A stretch of 64,000 nt of DNA from Nitrobacter sp. NHB1 (lineage in GTDB: Bacteria; Pseudomonadota; Alphaproteobacteria; Rhizobiales; Xanthobacteraceae). Positions 8,447 to 18,158 of this stretch are shown one piece after another (position 1 is the first letter of the stretch; the number at the start of each line of letters is the position of its first letter). The notes beneath the pieces were generated by a model that saw only the letters and a program-made list of their open reading frames with translations, did not search any database and was not told the origin of the DNA. Where the stretch lies: positions 3,138,001 through 3,202,000 of the forward strand of contig NZ_JBAMDA010000001.1 of NCBI RefSeq assembly GCF_036964665.1, read 5' to 3'. The translations under genes were made by a program, and so were the position numbers.

Positions 8447-9265
8447 TCCAGTACTAAGTGTCTGATATTTCTCGTAAAAATAGCAAATGGCCTATTTTAT
8501 AGGGCAGGCGCGCGCGCATTTTTGCGGTCTCCGTCTCTGTTCCTAAAATTTGCTATTTTTCAGCGTCAGTCTCTGTTGGAAAAATTCCCGTTCCTGGGAA
8601 CGAGAGATTAGTTCGAAGACTGGGTGGTAGGGCACTCAGTTCGATCTCTGTCAGCTCCACCACCCAGTCTACAATTTTGTCATTGTATAGAGACTGATAG
8701 AAAAGGCCCGCCGTTGGCGGGGTTTTCCGACCTTGGTTTTGTGGGTGGCTGTCTCCGTTCGTGGATCTGTCCATTTTTGGGCCCCTGTCTCTCGTCCAAA
8801 AATTCCCGTTCCTGGCACGGTTCCATTCGGCTCAGAATAAACGGCCTGCTGCCACGCGTGGCGCAGATCCCCGGCGCGTGACACTGGATGATGCCAGACG
8901 AGTGGTCGTTGCGGACGGATGGGGTATTTTGCTGTGACGAGGGGTTTGGCGCCTCGGTCGCTTCGCCGGATTGCAACCGCGCCTGAATGGTCCTGGCCTG
9001 CTTCGGTGACCTGCCAAACTTGACGGGATACGAAGGATCAGTCCTGCGGAGAAGGCGTCGGTTTTGGGAGCGAGTGTCGCAAGCCGCCGAAGCTGAATAC
9101 TCCATTCACGCGAGGGCGGCGTTTGCGGATTGCGCTTGATCGCGTCGAGGGTCGCCACGACCATCCGGGTGCGCAGACAGCACCTTCAACACGCCAATCT
9201 GAAACGATACCAACACCAAAAGTGACAAGGTTGGTATGCGCAGCCGCCATTTCCGGAAAACATAA
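8447..9265. other. Non-coding stretch after tRNA-Val with relics
   Basis: About 800 bp contain no credible gene. They hold a decayed tRNA 3' end (8626-8662) and two copies of a short repeat, AAAAATTCCCGTTCCTGG, at 8580-8597 and 8798-8815. Neither the repeats nor the AT-rich start of the stretch (8450-8580) matches a family I can name. Confidence 0.6.
8626..8662 (+). repeat. Decayed tRNA 3'-end copy (possible att relic)
   Basis: This segment runs GGTAG...GTTCGATCTCTGTC...CCACCA, closely resembling the T-arm and CCA end of the tRNA-Val at 8372-8446 but with several changes and no 5' half. It lies about 180 bp downstream in the same orientation, as expected for an old attachment-site duplication at a tRNA gene. 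Confidence 0.5.
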
Positions 9266-10900
9266 CTAAAGCGTTGGCAATCCAAGCTTTGTATACTGTT
9301 TCGACCACTCGGGAGGTGCATCGCGTAGTTCCGCGATGCCTATGCCACGGGGCAGGCGACCTTCGATTGCGGCCTTGACCAGTGGCGGCGCGAGGAAGGC
9401 CATCGACAGCGTCAGATTGATTTGCCGAACGCTGCATTTTTGCCTGACCGCAATGTCTTCGATTGTTAATCGTCCGGAGACGATCTCGTCCAGCCATTGC
9501 CGGCCGCGTGCAATGGCGCGGATCAGGCCAGCGCGACGCTCTGCGCGGATCGGTCGTGTTCGCTGGGTCGAAGCGGATGCGGGTTGGATCACGTCTCGGA
9601 ACTTGCGCATCGGCGGCTTGGTCCAGGGAATCAGGATGACCTCGCCTTGATCGAGCGTGGTGCCAGCATCGTCGTGTTGAGCCAATTCGCGATCATGATC
9701 TGGCGTCGGTTCAATCGCCTTAAGGGTGACAGCCAAGCGTTTGGCGCGAACCTCGATTTTTGCGACATGGGTTGAAACGGCATTTTGTTCCGAGAGCAAC
9801 TGTGACCGGTCGTCTGACTCCATCAGTCGGCCACGCACGGCGTTGGTGACCAGCGCCTCGATCTGATCTGCGGGGACGCGAGAGATGGACCCCACCGGAT
9901 CATCGGAATGACCGCGTTGCAGCGGTTGGGACATATAATAGCGGTACCGCACGCGGTTCTTGGTCGCGTGAGTTGGGACCATTCTGTTGCCAGCATCGTC
10001 GAACAGCAGTCCCGATAGAAGCGCTTTGGATTTTTGCTTGGCTCTCGTCCGATGCGACCATTGTTCGGTCAGCTTTGCCTGAACGGCATCGAACAGGGAT
10101 CGCTCAAGCAAAGCCGGTTGTGGTCCGGGCAGGACCTCACCCTTGAATGTAACCTCGCCGATATAGAACCGGTTGCGCAGCATATAGAACAGCGGGCCTT
10201 GGGTGAACGGCACGCCGCCCCGGATGGCACCGCTCGAGAGCTTGCGAACTTTGGAGGTCAGTCCCTTGGTCTTGAGATCAGCGACCAACCGATTGACGCT
10301 ACCCAATTCAAGGTAACGCTCGAAAATGAGCCGGACGGTTTTTGCTTCGTCCTGGTGGATGGAGAGCTTGCCATCGTTGAGCGAGTAACCGAGCGGAACC
10401 ATTCCTCCGACCCACAAGCCCTTGCGCTTGGAGGCGGCGATCTTGTCGCGGATGCGCTCGGCTGTGACCTCGCGTTCGAACTGAGCGAAAGACAGCAGAA
10501 CATTCAGGGTCAAACGGCCCATCGATGTCGTCGTGTTGAACTGCTGGGTCACCGAGACGAATGACACGCCATGAGCGTCGAACAGTTCAACCAGCTTGGC
10601 AAAGTCGGCCAGAGAACGTGTCAGGCGGTCGACCTTATAGACGACAATGACATTGATCTTGCGTGCCCTGACATCATCGAGCAACTTTTGAAGGGCAGGG
10701 CGGTCGGTTGATCCGCCCGAGAACCCTCCATCGTCATAGCGCATTTTGATCAGCGTCCAGTTTGCATGCGCCTGGCTGCGGATATAGGCTTCGGACGCAT
10801 CATACTGGGCATCAAGCGAGTTGAATTCCTGATCGAGCCCAGCATCGGTCGAGACGCGGGTGTAGATCGCACACCGGGCGGATTTGCCAGCCGACGTCAT
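9266..10900 (-). CDS. Large serine recombinase
   Basis: This 544-aa site-specific recombinase starts with a resolvase domain: AIYTRVSTD carries the catalytic Ser, and YKVDRLTRSLADF and SFAQFEREVTAERIRDKIAA are conserved. A recombinase domain (about 170-290) and a zinc-ribbon-like/coiled-coil region follow. The start at ATG 10900 overlaps the end of the DUF2924 gene (ATGA); the frame is open to 10951 but the motif position favours 10900. The trio with DUF2924 and DUF3489 is common in Rhizobiales islands and prophage-like segments. It probably mobilises, or once mobilised, the region next to tRNA-Val. Confidence 0.88.
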   Translation of the reverse strand: MTSAGKSARCAIYTRVSTDAGLDQEFNSLDAQYDASEAYIRSQAHANWTLIKMRYDDGGFSGGSTDRPALQKLLDDVRARKINVIVVYKVDRLTRSLADFAKLVELFDAHGVSFVSVTQQFNTTTSMGRLTLNVLLSFAQFEREVTAERIRDKIAASKRKGLWVGGMVPLGYSLNDGKLSIHQDEAKTVRLIFERYLELGSVNRLVADLKTKGLTSKVRKLSSGAIRGGVPFTQGPLFYMLRNRFYIGEVTFKGEVLPGPQPALLERSLFDAVQAKLTEQWSHRTRAKQKSKALLSGLLFDDAGNRMVPTHATKNRVRYRYYMSQPLQRGHSDDPVGSISRVPADQIEALVTNAVRGRLMESDDRSQLLSEQNAVSTHVAKIEVRAKRLAVTLKAIEPTPDHDRELAQHDDAGTTLDQGEVILIPWTKPPMRKFRDVIQPASASTQRTRPIRAERRAGLIRAIARGRQWLDEIVSGRLTIEDIAVRQKCSVRQINLTLSMAFLAPPLVKAAIEGRLPRGIGIAELRDAPPEWSKQYTKLGLPTL

Positions 10901-11391
10901 TGCGGCCTCGCAGTTGCTGCCCGCAGGCCAAAGAACCGCGGTCCATTCCATTTGGTCCCGGTGATGGCAAAGGCGACCTTGGACAGGCTGTCATAGGTTT
11001 TACCCTCAAAGGCAAAGCCATCGGCGAGCACCATCACCCGATGGTCTCGTTCATTCCATTCGCGGGTCAAGATCGCGCCGGGCGCGAGCTCCTGGTTGCG
11101 CTGATCGAGCTTGTCGGTAAGTTTGGTGATCGCAGCCGGTCCGCCTGATCCAACGGCAGCCTTCAACATCTGCACCATCCCCGCATCAAGATCGCCGAAG
11201 GCATCGGCTTGGATGCGATACGCGAGCATTGCGTACAGCAGATGCCTCAGTAGGTGAACTGGTGCCGAGCGACCCGTCACACCCTCCCATCGGAGGCGAA
11301 GGGCCTTGAGATCAAGATCACCCAGACGCGCGATCTCGATCTCAAGAGATGCCGCATCAATGGTGCGACGTGATTGTCTTCGAGGCACCAT
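10897..11391 (-). CDS. DUF2924 protein
   Basis: This 164-aa protein has DUF2924 features: EIARLGDLDLKALRLRWEG near the N-terminus, LRHLLYAMLAYRIQADAFG in the middle, and the C-terminal motif LTREWNERDHRVMVLADGFAFEGKTYDSLSKVA (here split by normal variation). Function is unknown; it is nearly always found beside serine recombinases and DUF3489 proteins and may assist recombination or act as a recombination directionality factor. It is coupled by a 4-bp overlap to the recombinase. Confidence 0.85.
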   Translation of the reverse strand: MVPRRQSRRTIDAASLEIEIARLGDLDLKALRLRWEGVTGRSAPVHLLRHLLYAMLAYRIQADAFGDLDAGMVQMLKAAVGSGGPAAITKLTDKLDQRNQELAPGAILTREWNERDHRVMVLADGFAFEGKTYDSLSKVAFAITGTKWNGPRFFGLRAATARPQ

Positions 11392-11394
11392 CGA

Positions 11395-11841
11395 TTAGGC
11401 GGCCTTAGCCGATTTGCTGACCCCATCCGCTGTAGGTTTGATGCGATAGCGTCGGACCTCATCAACAAGCTCGGAATCAAGATCGAGCTTCAGTTTCTTG
11501 CGAACGACACCGGCAAAGAATCCACGCACCGAATGCTGCTGCCAACCCGTCGCCTTAACGATGGCTTCGATCGTGCAGCCGTTTGTCGATCGCAGCAGAG
11601 CGAGTACCCGAGCTTGCTTGGAATCGGCGCGAGCGCCTGATGCTTTCGTTGGCAAGGCGGATGAGTCGGCAGCCGGCAATACCTTCGATGCCGCTGGCCT
11701 TTTTGTCTTGGTGCCAACTTGTTTGGCTTTAACGGATCGGGTAGCAGCTAATTTTGAGGCAGGTCTGGTCGCAGCTGGCTGCTTTGCTTTGGCTTTCGTC
11801 ATGAGGATCTCCGTCGTTGCGGGGCATCCATCGCGCCCCAC
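11395..11841 (-). CDS. DUF3489 protein
   Basis: This 148-aa protein has a low-complexity Ala/Lys-rich N-terminal half and a C-terminal DUF3489 winged-helix-like domain ([41 protein letters not shown]). It ends 3 bp before the DUF2924 start, so the three genes form an operon read leftward. The basic tail suggests DNA binding. A role as excision or control factor of the recombinase is inferred from context only. Confidence 0.85.
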   Translation of the reverse strand: MGRDGCPATTEILMTKAKAKQPAATRPASKLAATRSVKAKQVGTKTKRPAASKVLPAADSSALPTKASGARADSKQARVLALLRSTNGCTIEAIVKATGWQQHSVRGFFAGVVRKKLKLDLDSELVDEVRRYRIKPTADGVSKSAKAA

Positions 11842-12063
11842 CGCCGCGACCCCGCAGTGGCCAAAAGCCGGCGGGGCATGATCCTGACGAGCCTATTCGC
11901 TCGCTATAACAGCCATAGTAACGCTCCGTTGCCGCAGCAAAGCCAGTCCTTTCTGAGCAATCTTGTTGCTCAACTGGTTCGTATTGCTCTGTAAACCGGC
12001 GCTGAACAAAACCCCTTGAAGCTGGCAGTGGTAATCCTTGTGAGAAGTAACGGAATCTGCGTC

Positions 12064-12102
12064 GGAGTGGGGTCACGATCGGCGCCGATCGTGACCCACT
12101 CC
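12064..12102. repeat. 39-bp near-perfect palindrome
   Basis: The left arm GGAGTGGGGTCACGATCGGC and the right arm GCCGATCGTGACCCACTCC are reverse complements except for one extra G. It is followed by GGCTTTTTTCC, so the transcript would form a long hairpin with a T-tract (terminator-like). The core GGGGTCACGATNGGCGCC also occurs once at 52661-52677 next to an IS end, pointing to an IS-derived origin. Confidence 0.75.
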
Positions 12103-12429
12103 GATCGGCTTTTTTCCGATTGTCTTTATGGCGTTACTGCCGGTACCTGCAGCGATCTGACCCTGTGCCGATTCACAGGCAAGCGGATCATTCGGAGAAA
12201 ATGGGAAGATGCCAGGCGGCGGACACCCGTTCGCCAGCGGGCGACGGACGGCGACGGGATCAGGCGGTGCGCGGTGCGTGCCGGTTTTGTCGGGCGTGGA
12301 TTCTTGAACTTCTCGCCGGGAGCATCACGCAGGAGGAGTTTCAGTGTTTGCATTTGGCAAAAATCCCAACGTCTTCGACAGCGAGTTCAAGCGTGGCATG
12401 ACAATACAATCGGCCCCGTTTGGAAAAGG
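12103..12429. other. Gap without a recognised gene
   Basis: About 330 bp upstream of the IS3 relic. Open frames exist on both strands but none has family features or a good start. It may hold the 5' control region of the large helicase gene. Confidence 0.4.
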
Positions 12430-12565
12430 CCGGCTTGGATGAAGACGATGATCACCTTGTTTCGATATGGAGCCTGATTGGGGAGCGCGACCGCTGCAAA
12501 ATCCTAAAGCGGAATGAAAAAATACTTTGGGCAAGTGCACGCTTTCTGCGTGCTGAAGCTGAATT
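12430..12565 (+). pseudogene. Relic of IS3-family OrfA
   Basis: Just upstream of the large helicase, and in its frame, the translation contains ERDRCKILKRNEKILWASA followed by FLRAEAEL. This matches, with decay, the C-terminal leucine-zipper end of IS3 OrfA (pattern ERxRxKxLxREN...ILRKASAFFAxAEL). It is the type of OrfA that would partner the OrfB fragment at 52770-53301. The homology is read by eye over about 40 residues. Confidence 0.45.
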
Positions 12566-12635
12566 GATCTCGTACTATCGGACCAGTGACCCTGCGTTCG
12601 GGGAGCGCAGGCGCACGTTCAGGTTAGTCTCGTAT

Positions 12636-15600
12636 ATGTCTTTCACGCAGCAGGGCGCGGCCAAAGCGTCGGAGTTCGATACCGACGAAGAAAATGTAAC
12701 CATCGCCGGAATGGTGCGGCAGGGCATTCGAAAAGCCCGCGAAAAGCTGATCGATTTGAGCCTCCGCAATGGCATGTTGAATTATCGCCATTCGGAATCC
12801 TCAAGCCGCCATGTCCGCGTTGTTCATCAATTGCCAGGTGCGGTGGTTGAATGTCTTGCGTCCGAGAAAAGCATCGATCTGCTGCCGTTGCCCCCGGTTG
12901 AAACCATCCCGCGTGATGAAGACACCGATATTTTCCGCGCGAAGCTGAAGGAAGCCAAAGCCGTCGATCCCGAATGGCTTGCGGCGGAAGACGCGAAGCG
13001 CGCTGCGGGCAGTCGACGTCGCAGTAAAGATAAAGCTGCCGAGCGTTCTCTGCGGGATCGCTTGCGCACGCAGCTTGGGATGCCAGAATGGCGAGCGGCT
13101 ACGGATCCGAAAGTTCGCGCGCAGGAACTGGGTATCAACCCGTCCTATGATCTCGAAGCCGGCGCGAACGGGAGTGTGGCCGCAGGACAGACGAAGATTC
13201 AAACACTTTTTTTCCCTGACCGGCTCGAGCCTAAGCTCTCCGCTATCCACGCAAGCGCGCGCACTTTGCAAGAAGACGCGGGCATCAGCGCGTTGTCATG
13301 CGCGGTTGGCTTCCTAGAATGGTACGAAACCGACGACGGTGTTACACCGGCCTACGCACCTCTATTATTATTGCCAATCAACATGGAGAAACGTGTCGCC
13401 GGTGGCGAATACGTCTTCTCAATCGTCGGCCGCGACGATGACGAGACCACGAACGTCGCCCTGCGCGAGAAGCTGCGGCAGCACGGAATCGAGCTGCCCG
13501 AATATGATCCGGAGCAAGGCGCGGAACATTACCTCGCATTTGTAGCCGAGGCCGTGCGCAACCGTCCGCGCTGGCACGTACGCCGTTGGGTCACCATCGG
13601 AATTTTCTCGTTTTCACGGCAGGCGATGTGGACCGACCTCGATCCCGACCGGTGGCCTGCTGCGGTGCGCCCCGATGAACACGCGTTGCTTCAACAGATT
13701 TATGGTGACACGCCGGTCGGTGAATTGAATACGCTCGCCCCCGTACACGATATCGATCACCCAGACGTTGAGCCTCGAGCGCCGGTGCTCGTAACCGACG
13801 CGGACGCATCGCAGGTGAGCGCTGTGATTGATGCCGCTGGGGGCAAAAGCCTTGTCATTCAAGGTCCGCCCGGCACCGGGAAGTCGCAGACGATTACCAA
13901 CATCATAGCCAATGCGATGTGGGAGGGAAAATCCGTTCTGTTCGTCTCGGAGAAAATGGCAGCTCTCGGGGTGGTGAAGGATCGGCTCGATCATATGGGG
14001 CTTGGCCTCTTCTGCCTTGAAGTTCATTCCGCAAAGGCGTCAAAGGCGCAGGTGCTCCACGCCCTGAAAGAGCGCATGGATGCAGGCCGTATCCGCTCCA
14101 ACGGTGAAGAGATCGAGCGAGCGCGGACGGCGCTCCAGCAAGCGCGCCAGCGGCTAACTGACTATGCCGGCGTGATGAATGCCGCAGCGGGCGATACAGG
14201 CTTTACAACCCACGACATTCTCTGGGGCGATGCCAGTCGGACGGTCCCGCCGAACGGGGTGCCGCCAGCGGCGGTCGAGATCCGCTTCCCCGATCCTGTC
14301 TTGATCGACCGCTTCAGGCTGCGAGAGCTCAAGAGCGCAGGGAAAGCGCTGGACGATCAGGCGACTGCCATGGGCGACTTCGCCGAACCCGCCCGGCAAG
14401 CCTGGCGCGGTGTCGGCAATCTCAACATCACCCGCTTTGACCGGGCAAGCGCCATCGAGGCGGTGACCGAGTGGTTGGCTACCCTAGATCGGGTGTTGCA
14501 GGCAGTCCGCGCCATTCGAGTCGGGACTCAATGGGAGGGGATCGAGAATCTCGAGGACGCGCTGCAAGCTTACGAGAGCGTCCAATCGCTGCCCCCCCTT
14601 GAGGCAGAGGTCGATCCCGCGTTGTTGTCCCTGACGCTTGAGCCATCCTCCGCGCATGCTTTATCGCGCTGGGTGGAGTTAGTGCTGTCGGCACTCCAAC
14701 TCGAAGCGTTGATCGACGAGGTGTGCGAGCGCGAAAGATTGTCGTCCCAGTTGAATGACGTGCCAGACTTGGTGGGGTGGGCGGAAACCCTAGGCGTGCA
14801 AGCCGCCACGTTGGCGGAGTTAAAAGCGCATCACACCGAGTCCCGGACCCGAGCCGATGGGCTGGAGCGTGCGGTTGTTTTGATACGGCAGGTCTTGAGT
14901 GTCACGGACAGGGATCCCGGGGCTGACATCGACATTCGGGCCGAGGCCTTAGCGGCGAGCTTCCTTCGCAACGTTCAAACCTTTCCTCACGCGAAGGCCC
15001 ATTTGCGGTCAGCACGACTGGCTGACGACGGGGTCATTGAAGATATTAACGTTGCCAAGGACATCGCTTCGCAAGCGGCCGCTGCCGCTTCAGAAGCGCA
15101 GTTTGGCGAAGCCCCGACGCCGGCTTTTGCTGCATTTCTACCTGCCGCCCGAGATATGCGTGCGGCGGCCGCTATTATTACGAGTACCTCGTGGGTAGGA
15201 AAGCTCTTGAGCGGCGATTGGCGGCGCGCCAAGGCCACATGGCGGCAAGCGTTCCCCGCCGAGAGGAATGTATCTACCTCAAGTGCCGCGCGGCTTGTCG
15301 CAGCAGCGAAGTGGAAGGAAGCGCTGGACGCGCTAGAAGGCTGCGTGAACGCTAAGGATGCCATTGGACGGAATTGGCGCGGCATCGCCACTCCATTTTC
15401 CGATATTTGCGCAGTAGCCGAATGGATGCGTGCCGTTCAGAAAGTAACCCCACTCGTCGTCACCGGCGCGCGCGCGTTACGGCGGCTGCTCTTCGAGGGT
15501 GCATCCGAGGAAATTCATAGTTTGGCAGATGCGGCGAGTTGCGCCGATGCGATCGACCTCATCGGTATTTTCAGCGCGTGCTACGCGAAACAAAGGTCGG

Positions 15601-17855
15601 TCAGCCAAGAAGCACGATCCGAATTCGAGCGCACCGGTCAACTAGAAGCTTTGCTCCAGAAAGTGGATGCAACCGGGCTGAGGCCCGGCGTCGCGGTTGG
15701 GAAATTGAACGAAGCGGCGACGACCCTACGAAGAGCTTTGAAAAACCGCGCTATGCTCGCAATACCTACGGTCGTCACGCATGCGATCGGAGTGGTATCC
15801 GCGGATAACGAAGCAGCCCGGGCGCGCACCATTCTTGCAACGCTCGAACGTGCCAAAGAGGTTACTCGCGCTGGGCTGCCCACCAGCGTTGTCAAGTGGC
15901 TACTTCATCAGGCCCACGCGTCGCGTATCGAGACGCTCACCAAGATGGCCGTGGCGCTCGGACGCGCCATAGAGGCCGAAGTTCCGGTCCGCGGGAGAAC
16001 TGACGGGTTGCTGCATATTGATCCGGTTGCTTGGTGCGGTGGGGAATTCGCCGCTGTTCTCATCGAACGGCTCGTCGATAAAGCGTTGCGCGCGGTACAG
16101 GCGCCGGACGACCTCGAAAAGCAAATCACCTTGCTCGCCACGGAGGACGAGGCGCGCCGTCTTGGCCTCGGCGACCTCATCGACGCCTGGACTAAGGAAG
16201 GTCTGCGCTACCAAGGCGTCGCATGGACTGTGGAGGCCACATTCTATCGGTCGGCGGCAGCGTACCTAATGCGCGAGCAGCCGGCTTTGATGCGGCATAC
16301 CGGAAGCACACATGAACAGGTTCGCAAGCGGTTTCAGGAACTCGACAAGGAAATCCTTTCGTTGAACCGCCGCCTTGTGGCCGCGAAGCTTTTCACCCGG
16401 CCCGTTCCCGTCGGCCAACGCGCGCAGTCGACACGCGACTATACCGACAACCAGATGCTCGATCACCAGACAAGCTTGCAGAAGCCGCGCATCGCGCTGC
16501 GTCGTTTGTTCGGCAACTCGGGTGCGGCGATTCGCGCTTATAAGCCCTGCATCATGATGAGCCCAATGTCGGTCGCGCAGTATCTAGAGCCCGGCAAACA
16601 CCACTTCGACCTGCTCATTATCGACGAAGCGTCGCAGATGCGCCCCGAAGATGCGCTTGGAGCGCTGATCCGCTGCACGCAGGCGGTGGTGGTCGGCGAT
16701 CCGGAACAATTGCCGCCGAGCGATTTTTTTGTAGCGGCGGAAAGCCGGGACGACGAAGAGATCGAAGACTCACCCGAGGAATCGATACTTGAACTGGGGA
16801 GGCGCTGTTGGCGGCCAATGCGAATGCTAGGGGTCCACTACCGCTCGCGCCATCAATCGCTGATCGCTTATTCTAACCGGGAATTCTACGACGACAGGCT
16901 TTTGGTCTATCCGAGCCCGGTTCTGGACGACCCCGATTTCGGAGTTACCTGCCAAAAGGTCGCTGACGGTGGCTACGAAGCGGGCCAAGGTCGCAATCCA
17001 GAAGAGGCACGGGCGATAGTTGCGGAAGCCGCTTCTCTCATGAGAAAGCGGATAGATCGATCCATCGGTATTGTCGCCGTCAATAAGGCTCAGAGTGAGC
17101 TGATCGAGACGCTGATGGACGAATTAATGGCGTCCGATCTCGAGATTCAGGCCTACCGCCAGCATTGGGACGGCACGCTTGAGGCCTTCTTTGTGAAAAA
17201 CCTCGAAAACGTACAAGGCGATGAGCGTGATATCATCCTTGTCTCGACGGTCTACGGTAAAACGGCCGAAGGGGTTTTCCACCAAAATTTTGGTCCCATT
17301 AATAAGGCCTACGGCCATCGCCGCTTGAACGTACTCTTCACTCGCGCAAAGCGTAGACTTGCGCTGTTTACTTCACTTGATCCCTCCCAAATCGTCGCCG
17401 AAGGCAAGCAACGTGGCGTGCGTGTGCTCAAAGAGTTTCTCGAATATGCGGCGAGCGGCGCGTTCCAGCACGGGCGGCAAACTGGACAGGAACCAGACAG
17501 CGATTTCGAACGGTGGTTTCTCTCGCGCCTTAAGTCGGTCGGCTATGTCGCCCATCCGCAGGTCGGCGTAGCCAAGTACCGAATCGATATAGGTATCGTT
17601 CATCCAGACAAGCCTGGCAGCTACATCGTCGGCCTCGAATGCGACGGTGCGACGTATCATTCGTCAAAATCTGCGCGCGATCGTGATCGCTTGCGGCAGA
17701 GCGTTCTCGAGGAATTGAACTGGCGCATTCACCGCGTATGGTCGACCGATTGGTATCGCGACCCTGAGCGAGAATTCAGTCGGCTTGTTCAGAAAATCGA
17801 AAGCTTGCGAGAAATAGCTGAACCTAACGCCGCGGCGCGAGCCTCTATATTCTGA
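12636..17855 (+). CDS. DUF4011-helicase-Vsr-type nuclease (Hhe-like)
   Basis: This very large protein (1739 aa from ATG 12636; the frame is open from 12420) starts with a DUF4011-like region, RKAREKLIDLSLRNGMLNY. An SF1 helicase follows, with Walker A QGPPGTGKSQTI near residue 410, a long coiled insertion of about 900 residues, DEAS box LLIIDEASQMRPEDALGAL and VVVGDPEQLPPSDF near 1330-1360, and LNVLFTRAKRRLALFTS. The last 120 residues are a PD-(D/E)XK nuclease of the DUF559/Vsr/MTES_1575 type (YRIDIGIV, GLECDGATYHSSKSARDRDR). This order is that of the single-gene antiphage protein called Hhe. All motifs look intact. The true start may be as late as 12711. The lower GC of the coding sequence suggests transfer. 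Confidence 0.85.
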   Translation: MSFTQQGAAKASEFDTDEENVTIAGMVRQGIRKAREKLIDLSLRNGMLNYRHSESSSRHVRVVHQLPGAVVECLASEKSIDLLPLPPVETIPRDEDTDIFRAKLKEAKAVDPEWLAAEDAKRAAGSRRRSKDKAAERSLRDRLRTQLGMPEWRAATDPKVRAQELGINPSYDLEAGANGSVAAGQTKIQTLFFPDRLEPKLSAIHASARTLQEDAGISALSCAVGFLEWYETDDGVTPAYAPLLLLPINMEKRVAGGEYVFSIVGRDDDETTNVALREKLRQHGIELPEYDPEQGAEHYLAFVAEAVRNRPRWHVRRWVTIGIFSFSRQAMWTDLDPDRWPAAVRPDEHALLQQIYGDTPVGELNTLAPVHDIDHPDVEPRAPVLVTDADASQVSAVIDAAGGKSLVIQGPPGTGKSQTITNIIANAMWEGKSVLFVSEKMAALGVVKDRLDHMGLGLFCLEVHSAKASKAQVLHALKERMDAGRIRSNGEEIERARTALQQARQRLTDYAGVMNAAAGDTGFTTHDILWGDASRTVPPNGVPPAAVEIRFPDPVLIDRFRLRELKSAGKALDDQATAMGDFAEPARQAWRGVGNLNITRFDRASAIEAVTEWLATLDRVLQAVRAIRVGTQWEGIENLEDALQAYESVQSLPPLEAEVDPALLSLTLEPSSAHALSRWVELVLSALQLEALIDEVCERERLSSQLNDVPDLVGWAETLGVQAATLAELKAHHTESRTRADGLERAVVLIRQVLSVTDRDPGADIDIRAEALAASFLRNVQTFPHAKAHLRSARLADDGVIEDINVAKDIASQAAAAASEAQFGEAPTPAFAAFLPAARDMRAAAAIITSTSWVGKLLSGDWRRAKATWRQAFPAERNVSTSSAARLVAAAKWKEALDALEGCVNAKDAIGRNWRGIATPFSDICAVAEWMRAVQKVTPLVVTGARALRRLLFEGASEEIHSLADAASCADAIDLIGIFSACYAKQRSVSQEARSEFERTGQLEALLQKVDATGLRPGVAVGKLNEAATTLRRALKNRAMLAIPTVVTHAIGVVSADNEAARARTILATLERAKEVTRAGLPTSVVKWLLHQAHASRIETLTKMAVALGRAIEAEVPVRGRTDGLLHIDPVAWCGGEFAAVLIERLVDKALRAVQAPDDLEKQITLLATEDEARRLGLGDLIDAWTKEGLRYQGVAWTVEATFYRSAAAYLMREQPALMRHTGSTHEQVRKRFQELDKEILSLNRRLVAAKLFTRPVPVGQRAQSTRDYTDNQMLDHQTSLQKPRIALRRLFGNSGAAIRAYKPCIMMSPMSVAQYLEPGKHHFDLLIIDEASQMRPEDALGALIRCTQAVVVGDPEQLPPSDFFVAAESRDDEEIEDSPEESILELGRRCWRPMRMLGVHYRSRHQSLIAYSNREFYDDRLLVYPSPVLDDPDFGVTCQKVADGGYEAGQGRNPEEARAIVAEAASLMRKRIDRSIGIVAVNKAQSELIETLMDELMASDLEIQAYRQHWDGTLEAFFVKNLENVQGDERDIILVSTVYGKTAEGVFHQNFGPINKAYGHRRLNVLFTRAKRRLALFTSLDPSQIVAEGKQRGVRVLKEFLEYAASGAFQHGRQTGQEPDSDFERWFLSRLKSVGYVAHPQVGVAKYRIDIGIVHPDKPGSYIVGLECDGATYHSSKSARDRDRLRQSVLEELNWRIHRVWSTDWYRDPEREFSRLVQKIESLREIAEPNAAARASIF

Positions 17856-17945
17856 CTCTTTGCCGCAATCTATTTTGCGTGCGGCGACGATCTTCGGGCC
17901 GCACTGTTTTGTAACACCACTAAGTCCCGAGGTCGGTCTAGATGC

Positions 17946-18026
17946 TGTCCCTGTCGCAATCCCCATCCAGCTAGCGGTTTATCGAGAATCGGGCGATGCT
18001 GCTGCTCGATGTTGGATTTGTGCAGA
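17946..18026 (+). repeat. Solo left end of the rve-type IS
   Basis: About 80 bp match the left end of the IS at 39588, starting TGTCCCTGTCGCAA and running through TCGAGAATCGGGCGATGCTG to TTGTGCAGA, after which similarity stops abruptly. It lies in the 303-bp gap between the Hhe-like gene and the AddB-like gene. It shows that an IS once inserted there and was mostly deleted, so the two sides need not have been adjacent originally. Confidence 0.75.
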
Positions 18027-18158
18027 TAACCAACCTCACGTTCTCTGCTAAGTCGTAGTTGAGATTTCGATTCCGCGCATGGGACGCGTATCCTTGGTTT
18101 TCAGTCGATTCGATGCACGTCGTCGAAGGAATCGGTATGCAAGGGGTAATACGTAATC

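Noticed and set aside
8626-8662. Second tRNA gene after tRNA-Val
   Set aside because: Only the T-arm and CCA end are present; no acceptor or anticodon arm can be built, so it is listed as a relic.
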